64,000 nucleotides of DNA from Bradyrhizobium sp. ISRA430 (GCF_029909975.1 NZ_CP094516.1:5146001-5210000); one strand, 5' to 3'. Positions 18,746-28,323 are shown, counted from the stretch's first letter. Made by a program: numbers and translations. The notes: a model not told the origin generated them from the letters alone.

Positions 18746-21535
18746 ATGGACAGCGTTGCGACCCAGCACAAGGCAGAGGTGGATGACCGCTTCGACACCG
18801 CACGGATCACCGCCGCGGTCGATGCGCTCGCTGAAAAGCATGAAGGGCGCGAGGACGCGTTCCGCTCCGCGCTGGCGCAGCTTCTCAAGGCCGAGCTGAT
18901 CGCGGCCCGCGCCGAGGCGCAGCAGATCCTGCTGAAAGACCGTCACGGCCGGCGCTGCGCCGAACGGCTGTGCCACGTGCAGGACGAGATCATCCGCATC
19001 CTGTACGCGGCCGCGACCCAGCATCTCTACCGCTCGCCGATCCCGAGTGGAGCCGAGCGCATGTCGGTGGTCGCGACCGGCGGCTATGGCCGCGGCCTGA
19101 TGGCACCGGAATCCGACATCGATCTTTTGTTCATCCTGCCCTACAAGCAAACCGCCTGGGGCGAGCAGGTGGCGGAAGCCATCCTCTATTGCCTGTGGGA
19201 CATGGGGCTGAAGGTCGGCCACGCCACGCGCTCGGTCGACGAGTCGATCCGCCAGGCGCGCGGCGACATGACCATCCGCACCGCGATCCTGGAGACGCGC
19301 TTCCTCACCGGCGACAAGCCGCTCTATGAGGAGCTGGTCGCCCGTTTCGACAAGGAAGTGGTGCAGGGCACCGCGTCCGAATTCGTCACCGCGAAACTCG
19401 CCGAGCGCGAGGAGCGGCACCGCCGCGGCGGCCAGTCGCGCTATCTGGTCGAGCCCAACGTCAAGGACGGCAAGGGCGGCCTGCGCGACCTGCACACGCT
19501 GTTCTGGATCGCAAAATACGTCTACCGCGTCCGCGACACCAACGAGCTGGTCGAACGCGGCGTGTTCGACGCGCAGGAATACCGCACGTTCCGCCGCTGC
19601 GCCGATTTCCTCTGGTCGGTGCGCTGCAATCTGCACTTCTACTGCGGCCGCGCCGAAGAGCGCCTCTCCTTCGACCTCCAGCGCGAGATTGCGGTCCGCC
19701 TCGGCTACACCTCGCATCCCGGCATGCAGGACGTCGAGCGCTTCATGAAGCACTACTTCCTGGTGGCCAAGGAGGTCGGCAACCTCACCGCCATCCTTTG
19801 CGCCAAGCTCGAGGACCAGCAGGCCAAGCCCGCGCCGGTCTTGAGCCGGATGATGGCGCGGCTGCGGCCCAGCGCGGTGAAGCGGCGGGTGCCCGAAAGC
19901 GACGACTTCATCGTCGACAACAACCGCATCAACGTCGCCGCGCCCGACGTCTTCAAGCACGATCCGGTCAACCTGATCCGCATCTTCCGCCTGGCGCAGA
20001 AGAACAACCTCGCCTTCCACCCCGATGCGATGCGGGACGTGACGCGCTCGCTCAGCCTGATCAACGGGACCTTGCGGGAAAATCCCGAGGCCAACCGCCT
20101 CTTCATGGAGATCCTGACGTCCGACAACGCGGAGATCGTGCTGCGACGGATGAACGAGACCGGCGTGCTCGGCCATTTCATCCGCGCCTTCGGCAAGATC
20201 GTCTCGATGATGCAGTTCAACATGTATCATCACTACACCGTCGACGAGCACTTGATCCGCTGCATCGGCTTTCTCCAGGATATCGAACGCGGCGGCATCG
20301 AGGAGTTCACGCTCGCCAGCGACCTCATGCGCAAGACCCGGCCCGAGCACCGGCCTGTGATCTACATCGCGACGCTCCTGCATGATGTCGCCAAGGGCCG
20401 GCTCGAGGATCACTCGATTGCCGGCGCCAAGGTGGCCCGCCGGCTCTGCCCGCGGCTCGGCTTCAGCCCGGCCGACACGGAGCTCGTGGCCTGGCTGATC
20501 GAGGAGCATCTGACCATGTCCACGGTCGCACAGTCGCGCGACCTCTCCGACCGCAAGACGATCGAGAATTTCGCCGCGGTGGTGCAGTCGGTCGAGCAGA
20601 TGAAGCTGCTTACGATCCTGACCACGGCCGACATCCGCGGCGTCGGTCCGGGGGTGTGGAACGGCTGGAAGGCACAGCTTCTGCGCTCGCTTTATTATGA
20701 GACCGAGCCGGTGCTGACCGGCGGCTTCTCGGAAGTGGACCGCGGCAAGCGTCTCGCGGCGGCGCACGCCGAATTCCGCATGGCCTTCGCCGAATGGCCG
20801 AAGGACGAGCTCGACGCTTACATCGGCCGGCACTATCCGGCCTATTGGCTCAAGGTCGAGCTGCCGCGAAAAATCCGTCACGCCCGTTTCGTGCGGTCGA
20901 GCGAACAGGCCGGCCACAAGCTCGCGATCAATGTCGGCTTCGATGAGGTGCGCGGCGTCACCGAGCTGACGATCTTCGCCGCCGACCATCCCTGGCTGTT
21001 GTCGATCATCGCGGGCGCCTGCGCCTCAGCCGGCGCCAACATCGTCGACGCCCAGATCTACACCACGACCGACGGCCGCGCGCTCGACACCATCTCGATC
21101 TCGCGGGAATACGACCGCGACGAGGACGAGGGCCGCCGCGCCACGCGGATCGGCGAGATGATCGAGGACGTGCTGGAAGGCAAGCTACGCCTGCCGGAGG
21201 TGGTGGCACGGCGCACCGTGCGCAGCAAGGCGCGCCCCTTCGTGATCGAGCCGGAAGTCATCATCAACAACCAGTGGTCCGACCGCTACACCGTCATCGA
21301 GGTGTCCGGCCTCGACCGACCCGGCCTGCTCTACGAGCTGACCACCGCGATCTCGAAGCTCAACCTCAACATCGCCTCGGCCCATGTCGCGACCTTCGGC
21401 GAGCGCGCGCGCGACGTGTTCTACGTCACCGACCTCCTCGGCGCACAGATCAACGCCCCGACGCGCCAGGCCGCGATCAAGAGCGCGCTGATCCATGTGA
21501 TGGCCGGCGACAAGGCGGTTCAGCCGGCGGCGTGA
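18746..21535 (+). CDS. glnD: PII uridylyltransferase/uridylyl-removing enzyme
   Basis: 929 residues. GlnD senses glutamine and uridylylates or deuridylylates the PII protein, controlling glutamine synthetase and nitrogen-fixation regulators. Domains in order: nucleotidyltransferase (ATGGYGRGLMAPESDIDLLF, about 109-128, with the DxD metal pair), helical linker, HD hydrolase (TLLHDVAKGRLEDHS, about 540), and two C-terminal ACT domains (ELTIFAADHPWLLSIIAGACASAG near 735 and VSGLDRPGLLYELTTAISKL near 853). Length and domain order match full-length alphaproteobacterial GlnD. The upstream 250 bp contain an AT-rich patch around 18602-18635 with a possible -10 (TATACT). Confidence 0.98.
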   Translation: MDSVATQHKAEVDDRFDTARITAAVDALAEKHEGREDAFRSALAQLLKAELIAARAEAQQILLKDRHGRRCAERLCHVQDEIIRILYAAATQHLYRSPIPSGAERMSVVATGGYGRGLMAPESDIDLLFILPYKQTAWGEQVAEAILYCLWDMGLKVGHATRSVDESIRQARGDMTIRTAILETRFLTGDKPLYEELVARFDKEVVQGTASEFVTAKLAEREERHRRGGQSRYLVEPNVKDGKGGLRDLHTLFWIAKYVYRVRDTNELVERGVFDAQEYRTFRRCADFLWSVRCNLHFYCGRAEERLSFDLQREIAVRLGYTSHPGMQDVERFMKHYFLVAKEVGNLTAILCAKLEDQQAKPAPVLSRMMARLRPSAVKRRVPESDDFIVDNNRINVAAPDVFKHDPVNLIRIFRLAQKNNLAFHPDAMRDVTRSLSLINGTLRENPEANRLFMEILTSDNAEIVLRRMNETGVLGHFIRAFGKIVSMMQFNMYHHYTVDEHLIRCIGFLQDIERGGIEEFTLASDLMRKTRPEHRPVIYIATLLHDVAKGRLEDHSIAGAKVARRLCPRLGFSPADTELVAWLIEEHLTMSTVAQSRDLSDRKTIENFAAVVQSVEQMKLLTILTTADIRGVGPGVWNGWKAQLLRSLYYETEPVLTGGFSEVDRGKRLAAAHAEFRMAFAEWPKDELDAYIGRHYPAYWLKVELPRKIRHARFVRSSEQAGHKLAINVGFDEVRGVTELTIFAADHPWLLSIIAGACASAGANIVDAQIYTTTDGRALDTISISREYDRDEDEGRRATRIGEMIEDVLEGKLRLPEVVARRTVRSKARPFVIEPEVIINNQWSDRYTVIEVSGLDRPGLLYELTTAISKLNLNIASAHVATFGERARDVFYVTDLLGAQINAPTRQAAIKSALIHVMAGDKAVQPAA

Positions 21536-21565
21536 GGGCGGACATCGCGCACAATTCCCTCCACT

Positions 21566-21691
21566 CGTCATTCCACATTGCGCAATAGCGCAATGGGGGC
21601 GCCGCGTAGCGGCGAGCCCGGAATCCATTGTGCCACCGGTTGTGCGGTTGAATGGATTCCGGGCTCGCGCTCCGCGCGCCTCGGAATGACG
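21566..21691. repeat. Composite palindromic repeat, 'CATTCC' variant
   Basis: Outer arms CGTCATTCC and GGAATGACG, inner arms GAGCCCGGAATCCATT and AATGGATTCCGGGCTC. Includes CATTGCGC-AATA-GCGCAATG at 21576-21595, related to the 16-bp palindrome seen at 3569 and 17932. Lies between glnD and the convergent alkyl-transferase gene. Confidence 0.8.
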
Positions 21692-21716
21692 AAGGAGATG
21701 TTGACGCGCCTGACCG

Positions 21717-22247
21717 CTACACCTCCACGCCCTCGTGCCGCAGCAGCCAGCGCTTGCGTTCGAGGCCGCCGCCGTACTTCACCAGCGAGCCGTCGGCGCC
21801 GATCAGACGGTGACAGGGCAGCACCACGCTGATCGGGTTGGAGCCGTTGGCGTGGCCGACGGCGCGGACGGCCCTCGGCATATGAAGCCTCAACGCAAGC
21901 GCGCCGTAGCTGAGCGTCGTGCCCACCGGGATCTTCGCGAGCGCCGTCCAGACCTTGCGCTGGAACGGCGTGCCGGCGACCCGCCAAGTGACTGTCGCGA
22001 GCTGCGCAAGATCGCCGTCGAAATAGCCGGACAGCGCAGCCTTCATGCCGGCCGGTGCCGACTCTTTGCGCAGATCCACCGCGCCGTAATGCAGGCGCAG
22101 GAGCTCGCGCATGCGGTGCTCGTAGTCCTCCCAGTCGAGCGCGCGCAGCACGCCTTCGGCATCAGTGACGAGCAGCGCGATCCCGATCGGCGTCTGCAGG
22201 CGATCGAGGCCAAAACTCTCGGGCGGATGTGTCGATCGACCGGTCAT
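21717..22247 (-). CDS. ogt: Methylated-DNA--[protein]-cysteine S-methyltransferase
   Basis: 176 residues from the ATG at 22247. This suicide enzyme removes O6-alkyl groups from guanine onto its own Cys. The active-site motif VVLPCHRLIGADGSL is present (Cys about 140), as are the helix-turn-helix with the arginine finger (ALRLHMPRAVRAVGHANGSNP) and the preceding GTPFQRKVWTALAKIPVGTTLSYG. It is an Ogt-type single-domain protein without the AdaA regulatory domain. The longer upstream frame is GC-shadow sequence without a ribosome site. Divergent from the binding-protein gene at 22502. Confidence 0.94.
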   Translation of the reverse strand: MTGRSTHPPESFGLDRLQTPIGIALLVTDAEGVLRALDWEDYEHRMRELLRLHYGAVDLRKESAPAGMKAALSGYFDGDLAQLATVTWRVAGTPFQRKVWTALAKIPVGTTLSYGALALRLHMPRAVRAVGHANGSNPISVVLPCHRLIGADGSLVKYGGGLERKRWLLRHEGVEV

Positions 22248-22501
22248 TGCGACACCCTTACAGGGAACACGTATCGCACGTGCCACACCGGGCATGCTAG
22301 CGTCCACCCGAAAGCTGACGCTTGAGTGGGGAGCGACCGCCCTGGTTGCATTTGTTCCTCGCCCAAAGACGCTACGGCGCGGGGCCACGATCCTTGCGCG
22401 GTACCTCGCCTTCCTCCACAATCTTCGGCAGCGATGGCGACCGTTGCAATCAACGGGAAAAGACCGTCGGCAGAAAATTCCGTCAGGAGGAACATCCCAA
22501 C

Positions 22502-23728
22502 ATGAACAATCGCAGGGCCTACATAGCTGCCGCGGCGGTGCTCGCTTTCGCATTCTCCGCCAGCCAAGCACTCGCACAGAAGAAGTATGACACCGGTCCC
22601 AGCGACACCGAGATCAAGATCGGCCAGACCGTGCCGTTCTCCGGCGCCTACTCGGTCTACGCCAATATCGGCAAGACCCAGGCCGCGTACTTCAAGATGA
22701 TTAATGATCAGGGCGGCATCAATGGCCGCAAGATCAATCTGATCCAGTATGACGACGCCTATTCGCCGCCGAAGACCGTCGAGCAGGTGCGCAAGCTCGT
22801 CGAGGGCGACGAGGTCCTGTTCACGTTCCAGCTCATCGGCACCGCCGCCAACGCAGCCGTGCAAAAATATCTCAACGGCAAGAAGGTGCCGCAGCTCCTG
22901 GCCTCGACCGGCGCTGCGCGCTTCAACGATCCGAAGAACTATCCCTGGACCATCGCCTACAATCCCAACTACGTGTCCGAGGGGCGCATCTACGCAAAAT
23001 ACATCCTCGCCAATCACCCCAACGCCAAGATCGGCGTGCTCTACCAGAACGACGACATGGGGCGCGACTATCTCGCAGGGCTCAAGAGCGGCCTCGGCGA
23101 CAAGGCCGCCAGCATGATCGTCGGCGAGGTGTCCTACGAGGTCACCGACCCCACCGTCGACTCGCAGGTGGTCAAGCTGAAGTCGATGGGCGTCGACCTG
23201 TTCTATGACGCCTCGACGCCGAAGTTCGCGGCACAGGCGATCAAGAAGCTTGCCGACCTCGGCTGGACGCCGGTGCACATTCTCGATATCAATGCGAGCC
23301 CGATTTCGGCGACGCTGAAACCTGCGGGCCTCGACATCTCCAAGGGGATCATCTCGACGCAGTACGGCAAGGAGCCGAGCGATCCGCAGTGGAAGGACGA
23401 TCCGGGCGTGAAGGCGTTCTTCGCCTTCATGGACAAATATTTCCCCGAAGGCGACAAGCTCAACACGGTCAACACCTATGCCTATTCCGTGGCCGAGCTA
23501 CTGGTGCAGGTGCTGAAGCAATGCGGCGACGACCTGACGCGGGAGAACGTCATGAAGCAGGTCGCCAACATCAAGGACTTCACCCCGAGCTTCGCGCTGC
23601 CCGGCATCAAGGTCAACACCGGGCCGAACGACTATCGCGTCAACAAGCAGATGCAGATGATGAAGTTCAATGGCGAGCGCTGGGAGCTGTTCGGCCCGAT
23701 CATCGAGGACTCCGGTCCGTCGGGTTAG
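22502..23728 (+). CDS. ABC transporter periplasmic binding protein (HAAT/LivK family), copy 1
   Basis: 408 residues with a perfect ribosome site (AGGAGG) and a cleavable signal peptide (YIAAAAVLAFAFSASQALA, cut near 25). The mature start KKYDTGPSDTEIKIGQTVPFSGAYSVYANIG is the type-I periplasmic fold of branched-chain amino-acid/aromatic-acid receptors. It is followed by GGINGRKINLIQYDDAYSPPKTVEQVRKLVE. It has no adjacent permease or ATPase genes. A close paralogue of identical length follows. In related rhodopseudomonads this family binds aromatic or fatty acids; the ligand here is unknown. Confidence 0.93.
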   Translation: MNNRRAYIAAAAVLAFAFSASQALAQKKYDTGPSDTEIKIGQTVPFSGAYSVYANIGKTQAAYFKMINDQGGINGRKINLIQYDDAYSPPKTVEQVRKLVEGDEVLFTFQLIGTAANAAVQKYLNGKKVPQLLASTGAARFNDPKNYPWTIAYNPNYVSEGRIYAKYILANHPNAKIGVLYQNDDMGRDYLAGLKSGLGDKAASMIVGEVSYEVTDPTVDSQVVKLKSMGVDLFYDASTPKFAAQAIKKLADLGWTPVHILDINASPISATLKPAGLDISKGIISTQYGKEPSDPQWKDDPGVKAFFAFMDKYFPEGDKLNTVNTYAYSVAELLVQVLKQCGDDLTRENVMKQVANIKDFTPSFALPGIKVNTGPNDYRVNKQMQMMKFNGERWELFGPIIEDSGPSG

Positions 23729-23744
23729 CCCCACGGCCGAATTT

Positions 23745-23859
23745 GTAGGGTGGGTTAGCCCTGCGGCTGCGCGAAGCGCAGTCCGCTAGGCGTAACCCAC
23801 CTCTTTCCTTTCCGCGTGGCGCAAGAAGTGGTCGGTTACGCTTCGCTAACCCACCCTAC
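23745..23859. repeat. 'GTAGGGTGGGTTAGCC' inverted-arm repeat
   Basis: Begins GTAGGGTGGGTTAGCC and ends GCTAACCCACCCTAC with partly palindromic filler (GCGAAGCGCAGTCCGC, GTTACGCTTCGC). It separates the two tandem binding-protein genes, and is the only recognisable non-homologous material between the duplicated units. Confidence 0.8.
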
Positions 23860-23987
23860 GAACTGCGCGGATGCGCCGACCTTGCGCAGCAACAACGGCT
23901 CCGCCACACTTCCGTGCAGCGATGGCGTCCAGCGCGCAACAGCGCATCGGACAGACCATCGGCAATAACAATTCGAGGAAATTGCGA

Positions 23988-25214
23988 ATGAGGAATGGAG
24001 TTCTGCACCTGGTCGCCGGGACGGCACTGGCTTTGGCGCTGTCGGTCTCAGCGGCCAGCGCCCAGAAGAAATACGATCCGGGTGCCAGCGACACCGAGAT
24101 CAAGGTCGGGCAGACCGTGCCGTTCTCAGGTCCGGCGTCGGCCTATGCCACGATCGGCAAGGCCCAGGCCGCCTATTTCAAGATGATCAACGATCAGGGC
24201 GGCGTGAACGGACGCAAGATCAACCTGATCCAATATGACGACGCCTATTCGCCGCCGAAAGCCGTGGAGCAGGTGCGCAAGCTGGTCGAGAGCGACGAGG
24301 TGCTGCTGACCTTCCAGATCGTCGGCACGCCTTCCAACGCTGCCGTGCAAAAATACCTCAATGCTAAGAAAGTGCCGCAGCTCTTTGCGGCGACCGGCGC
24401 CTCGAAGTTCACCGATCCGAAGAACTTTCCCTGGACCATGGGCTACAATCCGAACTACTTCGTCGAGGGGCGCATCTACGGCCAGTACATCCTGAAGGAG
24501 CACCCGAACGCCAAGATCGGCGTGCTCTATCAGAACGACGATCTCGGCAAGGACTATCTGAACGGCATCAAGGCGGGCCTCGGTGACAAGGCCGCCAAGA
24601 TGATCGTGGCGGAAGCGTCCTACGAGGTCTCGGATCCGACCGTCGACTCGCAGATCCTCAAGATCAAGGATGCAGGTGCAGACCTGTTCTTCAGTGCCAC
24701 GACGCCGAAGCAGGCGGCGCAGGCGATCAAGAAGATCGCCGAGATGGGCTGGCATCCGGTGCAGATCGTCGACATCAACGCCACCTCGGTCGGTGCGGTG
24801 ATGAAGCCGGCGGGGTTAGAAGCCGCCAAGGGCGTGATCAGCGTCAACTACGGCAAGGATCCGCTCGATCCGACCTGGAAGGATGACGCCGGCATGAAGA
24901 AATATTTCGACTTCATGGCGAAGTACTATCCCGACGGCGACAAGGATTCGAACTTCAACGTCTATGGCTATGGCACCGCCCAGCTTCTGGTCCACGTGCT
25001 GCAGCAGTGCGGCGACAACCTGACGCGCGAGAACGTCATGAAGCAGGCCGCCTCGCTGAAGGACGTGACCGGCGACGTCGGGTTGCCCGGCATCAAGGCC
25101 AACACCTCGCCGACCGACTACCGCGTCAACAAGCAGCTTCAGATGATGAAGTTCAACGGCGAGCGCTGGGAGCTGTTCGGCCCGATCCTCGAGGATACGG
25201 GCCCGGCGGGTTAG
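23988..25214 (+). CDS. ABC transporter periplasmic binding protein (HAAT/LivK family), copy 2
   Basis: 408 residues from the ATG at 23988, preceded by GAGGAAATTGCGA. Signal peptide at about 1-25 (GTALALALSVSAASA). The mature protein aligns end to end with the gene at 22502: KKYDPGASDTEIKVGQTVPFSG, INLIQYDDAYSPPKAVEQVRKLVES, YRVNKQLQMMKFNGERWELFGPILED. A tandem duplication is therefore clear. Differences cluster in the middle and in the ligand-side loops (LAATGA vs LASTGA region, KDSNFNVYGYGTAQ vs DKLNTVNTYAYSVAE), suggesting a different ligand range. No transporter core is adjacent. Confidence 0.93.
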   Translation: MRNGVLHLVAGTALALALSVSAASAQKKYDPGASDTEIKVGQTVPFSGPASAYATIGKAQAAYFKMINDQGGVNGRKINLIQYDDAYSPPKAVEQVRKLVESDEVLLTFQIVGTPSNAAVQKYLNAKKVPQLFAATGASKFTDPKNFPWTMGYNPNYFVEGRIYGQYILKEHPNAKIGVLYQNDDLGKDYLNGIKAGLGDKAAKMIVAEASYEVSDPTVDSQILKIKDAGADLFFSATTPKQAAQAIKKIAEMGWHPVQIVDINATSVGAVMKPAGLEAAKGVISVNYGKDPLDPTWKDDAGMKKYFDFMAKYYPDGDKDSNFNVYGYGTAQLLVHVLQQCGDNLTRENVMKQAASLKDVTGDVGLPGIKANTSPTDYRVNKQLQMMKFNGERWELFGPILEDTGPAG

Positions 25215-25264
25215 GTCGCTTGGACTCTGGAGCTAGTCTTCTTGAGCCACATTGTACGCTCTCT

Positions 25265-25440
25265 CGCTCCCTCCTCCCTTGCGGGGGAGGGTTGGCGAGG
25301 GGGCGCCGCACGGCACGGCTTATCCGTGATGCCGTGATCGGCCTCGCTTCTAATTCAGTCATTGCAAGAGTTTGCGTTCGGAACGCCGACCTCTCCCGGG
25401 GCCACCCCCCTCTCTCGCCCTCCCCCGCAAGGGGGGAGGG
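25265..25440. repeat. Inverted pair of 'CTCCC...GGGGGAGGG' hairpins in a 308-bp gene-free gap
   Basis: CTCCCTTGCGGGGGAGGG (about 25273-25290) and its inverted relative CCCTCCCCCGCAAGGGGGGA (about 25419-25438) flank about 130 bp. No gene or other signal is seen in the gap 25215-25522. Confidence 0.6.
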
Positions 25441-25522
25441 AACGCAGCGGAATGCTTGGCTAGAACCACGTCTCATCGAGACGGGATGCAGCTCCTACTC
25501 CCTCCCTCTTATTTCCTCTCTC

Positions 25523-25948
25523 TTATTTCGGTATCTCGCCAAAATTCTTGCCGACCGGCAGCACCGCGTGTCGGATCAGCCGCGAGTCCTCGACCGCGGC
25601 CTGCCGGTGCTTCACCGCTTCGCGATAGACGGGGTCGCGGATCATCTCGACGAAGGCGGCGACGCTTGGGTATTCGGCGATGAAGCAGTGGTCCCAGCGT
25701 TCCTCCTGCGGGCCGATCAGCATCAGCTCGAATTTGCCTTGCCACACGATGCGGCCGCCGAGACGTTCGAACACCGGCCCGCTCTCGCGACCATAGGCCG
25801 CATAGGCTTCCGCGCCGGTCGCCTTGCGGCCATCGGGATAGGCCGCCTCTTTGCGCAAGCGCACCAGGTTGAGCATGTGGATCGGACCCGGGCGGTTGTT
25901 GTCCCGGAATTGCGCGAAGATTTCCTTGGTCGGATCGATATGGCCCAT
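25523..25948 (-). CDS. DUF1330-family small protein
   Basis: 141 residues, one ferredoxin-like alpha/beta (dimeric alpha-beta barrel) domain. Family hallmarks are GPIHMLNLVRLRKEAAYPDG, the Tyr-rich middle AYAAYGRESGPVFERLGGRIVWQGK, and the C-terminal HCFIAEYPSVAAFVEMIRDPVYREAVKHRQAAVEDSRL. Biochemical function of the family is not established; members often sit near catabolic genes. It stands alone, convergent with the second binding-protein gene and divergent from the PBP1A gene. Confidence 0.85.
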   Translation of the reverse strand: MGHIDPTKEIFAQFRDNNRPGPIHMLNLVRLRKEAAYPDGRKATGAEAYAAYGRESGPVFERLGGRIVWQGKFELMLIGPQEERWDHCFIAEYPSVAAFVEMIRDPVYREAVKHRQAAVEDSRLIRHAVLPVGKNFGEIPK

Positions 25949-26039
25949 GCGAGTTCCCTCATCTTGGTGCCGCCGATCCTAGCCTCGCTGCCTCGCCTTC
26001 GAAACTGCTGCAGACGAATGCCGCACCTCCTAATCACGC

Positions 26040-26059
26040 GTTAAACTTTGGGTAACCGG
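26040..26059 (+). promoter_or_regulatory. CtrA-like site upstream of the PBP1A gene
   Basis: TTAA-N7-GTAACC within GTTAAACTTTGGGTAACCGG, one base from the CtrA consensus TTAA-N7-TTAAC. It lies 56 bp before the start codon. A near-identical 20-mer (three differences) lies 57 bp before the start at 59829. Confidence 0.4.
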
Positions 26060-26115
26060 GCCTTAAACAGCGACAGCTAGCGTGCGGCAGGGCGGGCTGA
26101 CCGGGCGTTTTGCGT

Positions 26116-28323
26116 ATGGCGTGGGGAAAGAAAAAGGGCGGCGGACGGAAAGAGCCGCTATTTGGCTTGCCCGCGGCGCTCGCCGATCTGCGCCTGACGG
26201 CAGCCGACCGCATCCCGAACGCCGAGGAGAAGCCGAAGAAGTCAGCCAAATCATCCGCCAAGCGTCGAAGCGACGATTCCGATGCCGAGCCGCCGCGCGA
26301 GCGCAAGGCGCCAGCCAGCCGCAGCGCCGCCAAGCGCCGGTCGAAGTCGCGCGGAAACCTCAGTATCGGCCGCCTGATCTATTGGGGTGCAGTGCTCGGC
26401 CTGTGGGGCGTGATCGCCGTGATCGGCGTCGTGATCTGGGTCGGCGCCCATCTGCCGCCGATCCAATCGCTGGAAATTCCCAAACGCCCGCCGACGATCC
26501 AGATCGTCGGCATGGATGGCAGCATGCTGGCGCAGCGCGGCGAGATGGCCGGCGCGAATGTCGCACTGAAGGATCTGCCGCCCTATTTGCCAAAAGCGTT
26601 CATCGCCATCGAGGACCGCCGCTTCTATTCGCATTTCGGCATCGACCCGCTCGGCATTGTCCGCGCAGCCGTGACCAATATCCTGCATCGCGGCGTGTCG
26701 CAGGGCGGCTCGACGCTGAGCCAGCAGCTCGCCAAGAATCTGTTCCTGACCCAGGAGCGCACCTTCCAGCGCAAGCTGCAAGAGGCCGAGCTCGCGATCT
26801 GGCTGGAGCGCAAGCATTCCAAGAACGAGATCCTGGAGCTCTATCTCAACCGCGTCTATTTCGGCTCCGGCGCCTATGGCGTCGAAGCCGCGGCGCAACG
26901 CTATTTTGGCAAGTCGGCGAAGAACGTCACCATTGCCGAAGCCGCGATGCTGGCGGGCCTCGTCAAATCACCCTCGCGGCTGGCGCCCAATCGGAACCCG
27001 GAAGGCGCCGAACAACGCGCGCAGGTCGTGCTTGCGGCGATGGCGGATGCCAAATTCATCACCGAAGCGCAGGCCAAGGCCTCGATCGGCCACCCTGCGA
27101 TCAACGTGAAGCCGGCGGGCGCCGGCACCGTCAACTACGTCGCCGACTGGATCGGCGAGGTGCTGGACGATCTCGTCGGCCAGATCGACCAGAGCATCAC
27201 GGTCGAGACCACGATCGATCCGAAACTCCAGAGTGTGGCGGAAGCCGCCATCATCGACGAGCTGGCGGCGAAAAGCGTGAAGTTCAACGTCAGCCAGGGA
27301 GCGCTGGTGGCAATGACGCCTGACGGCGCGGTGCGTGCCATGGTCGGCGGCCGGAACTATTCCGAGAGCCAGTACAACCGCGCGGTAACCGCCAAGCGCC
27401 AGCCGGGCTCCTCGTTCAAGCCATTCGTCTATCTGACCGCGCTCGAGCAGGGCCTGACGCCCGACACCATCCGCCAGGACGCGCCGATCGAGGTCAAGGG
27501 CTGGAAGCCCGAGAACTACACCCATGAATATTTCGGCGCGGTGACGCTGACCCAGGCACTCGCGATGTCGCTGAACACGGTCGCAATTCGCCTCGGCCTC
27601 GAGGTCGGGCCGAAGAACGTGGTGCGCACCGCGCACCGGCTCGGCATCTCCTCGAAGCTGGAGCCGAACGCCTCGATCGCGCTCGGCACCTCCGAGGTCT
27701 CCGTGGTCGAGCTGGTCGGCGCCTATGCGCCCTTCGCCAATGGCGGCTTCGCCGTATCGCCGCATGTGGTGACGCGGATCAAGACGGTCGACGGCAAGCT
27801 GCTCTACATGCGCCAGCCCGAGGAGCGCAACCCGGTGATCGAGCCGCGCTACGTGGCGATGATGAACACGATGATGCGGGAGACGCTGATCTCCGGCACG
27901 GCGAAGAAGGCGGAAATCCCCGGCTGGCAGGCGGCCGGCAAGACCGGCACGAGCCAGGACTATCGCGACGCCTGGTTCATCGGTTACACCGCCAACCTCG
28001 TCACCGGCGTCTGGCTCGGCAATGACGACAACTCGCCGACCAAGAAGGCGACCGGCGGCGGCTTGCCGGTGGAAGTCTGGTCCCGCTTCATGCGCACGGC
28101 GCACGAGGGCGTGCCGGTGGCAGCCTTGCCGAGTTCGCAAGTCGGCTGGGGTCTGTCGAACCTCGCCCAGGCCGCATCGCAAGTGTCGGCACCGATACCT
28201 CCGCCTCCAGCCGCCAACAATGCTGGCTATCGCCCGGCCCCAACGCGCACGGCGGTGCGGCCGGAAGCGGCGGCAGGTCTCGATGGCTGGCTGATGGACC
28301 GGCTGTTCGGCGGGAATAGGTAG
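26116..28323 (+). CDS. Bifunctional penicillin-binding protein 1A (transglycosylase/transpeptidase)
   Basis: 735 residues from the ATG at 26116; a TTG two codons upstream is also in frame. A basic cytoplasmic tail precedes one membrane helix (about 95-115: LIYWGAVLGLWGVIAVIGVVIWVG). The glycosyltransferase GT51 domain shows EDRRFYSHFGIDPLG (catalytic Glu) and GGSTLSQQLAKNLF. The transpeptidase domain has SxxK in PGSSFKPFVYL, SxN in MSLNTVAIRLG and KTGTSQDYRDAWFIGYT. It polymerises and crosslinks peptidoglycan. The 60-residue Lys/Arg/Ser-rich N-terminal extension is longer than in E. coli class A PBPs. Confidence 0.95.
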   Translation: MAWGKKKGGGRKEPLFGLPAALADLRLTAADRIPNAEEKPKKSAKSSAKRRSDDSDAEPPRERKAPASRSAAKRRSKSRGNLSIGRLIYWGAVLGLWGVIAVIGVVIWVGAHLPPIQSLEIPKRPPTIQIVGMDGSMLAQRGEMAGANVALKDLPPYLPKAFIAIEDRRFYSHFGIDPLGIVRAAVTNILHRGVSQGGSTLSQQLAKNLFLTQERTFQRKLQEAELAIWLERKHSKNEILELYLNRVYFGSGAYGVEAAAQRYFGKSAKNVTIAEAAMLAGLVKSPSRLAPNRNPEGAEQRAQVVLAAMADAKFITEAQAKASIGHPAINVKPAGAGTVNYVADWIGEVLDDLVGQIDQSITVETTIDPKLQSVAEAAIIDELAAKSVKFNVSQGALVAMTPDGAVRAMVGGRNYSESQYNRAVTAKRQPGSSFKPFVYLTALEQGLTPDTIRQDAPIEVKGWKPENYTHEYFGAVTLTQALAMSLNTVAIRLGLEVGPKNVVRTAHRLGISSKLEPNASIALGTSEVSVVELVGAYAPFANGGFAVSPHVVTRIKTVDGKLLYMRQPEERNPVIEPRYVAMMNTMMRETLISGTAKKAEIPGWQAAGKTGTSQDYRDAWFIGYTANLVTGVWLGNDDNSPTKKATGGGLPVEVWSRFMRTAHEGVPVAALPSSQVGWGLSNLAQAASQVSAPIPPPPAANNAGYRPAPTRTAVRPEAAAGLDGWLMDRLFGGNR

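Noticed and set aside
18692..20989. Antisense open frame of about 765 codons opposite glnD
   Set aside because: Sense strand encodes a complete GlnD with all catalytic motifs; the antisense frame has no ribosome site or family features.
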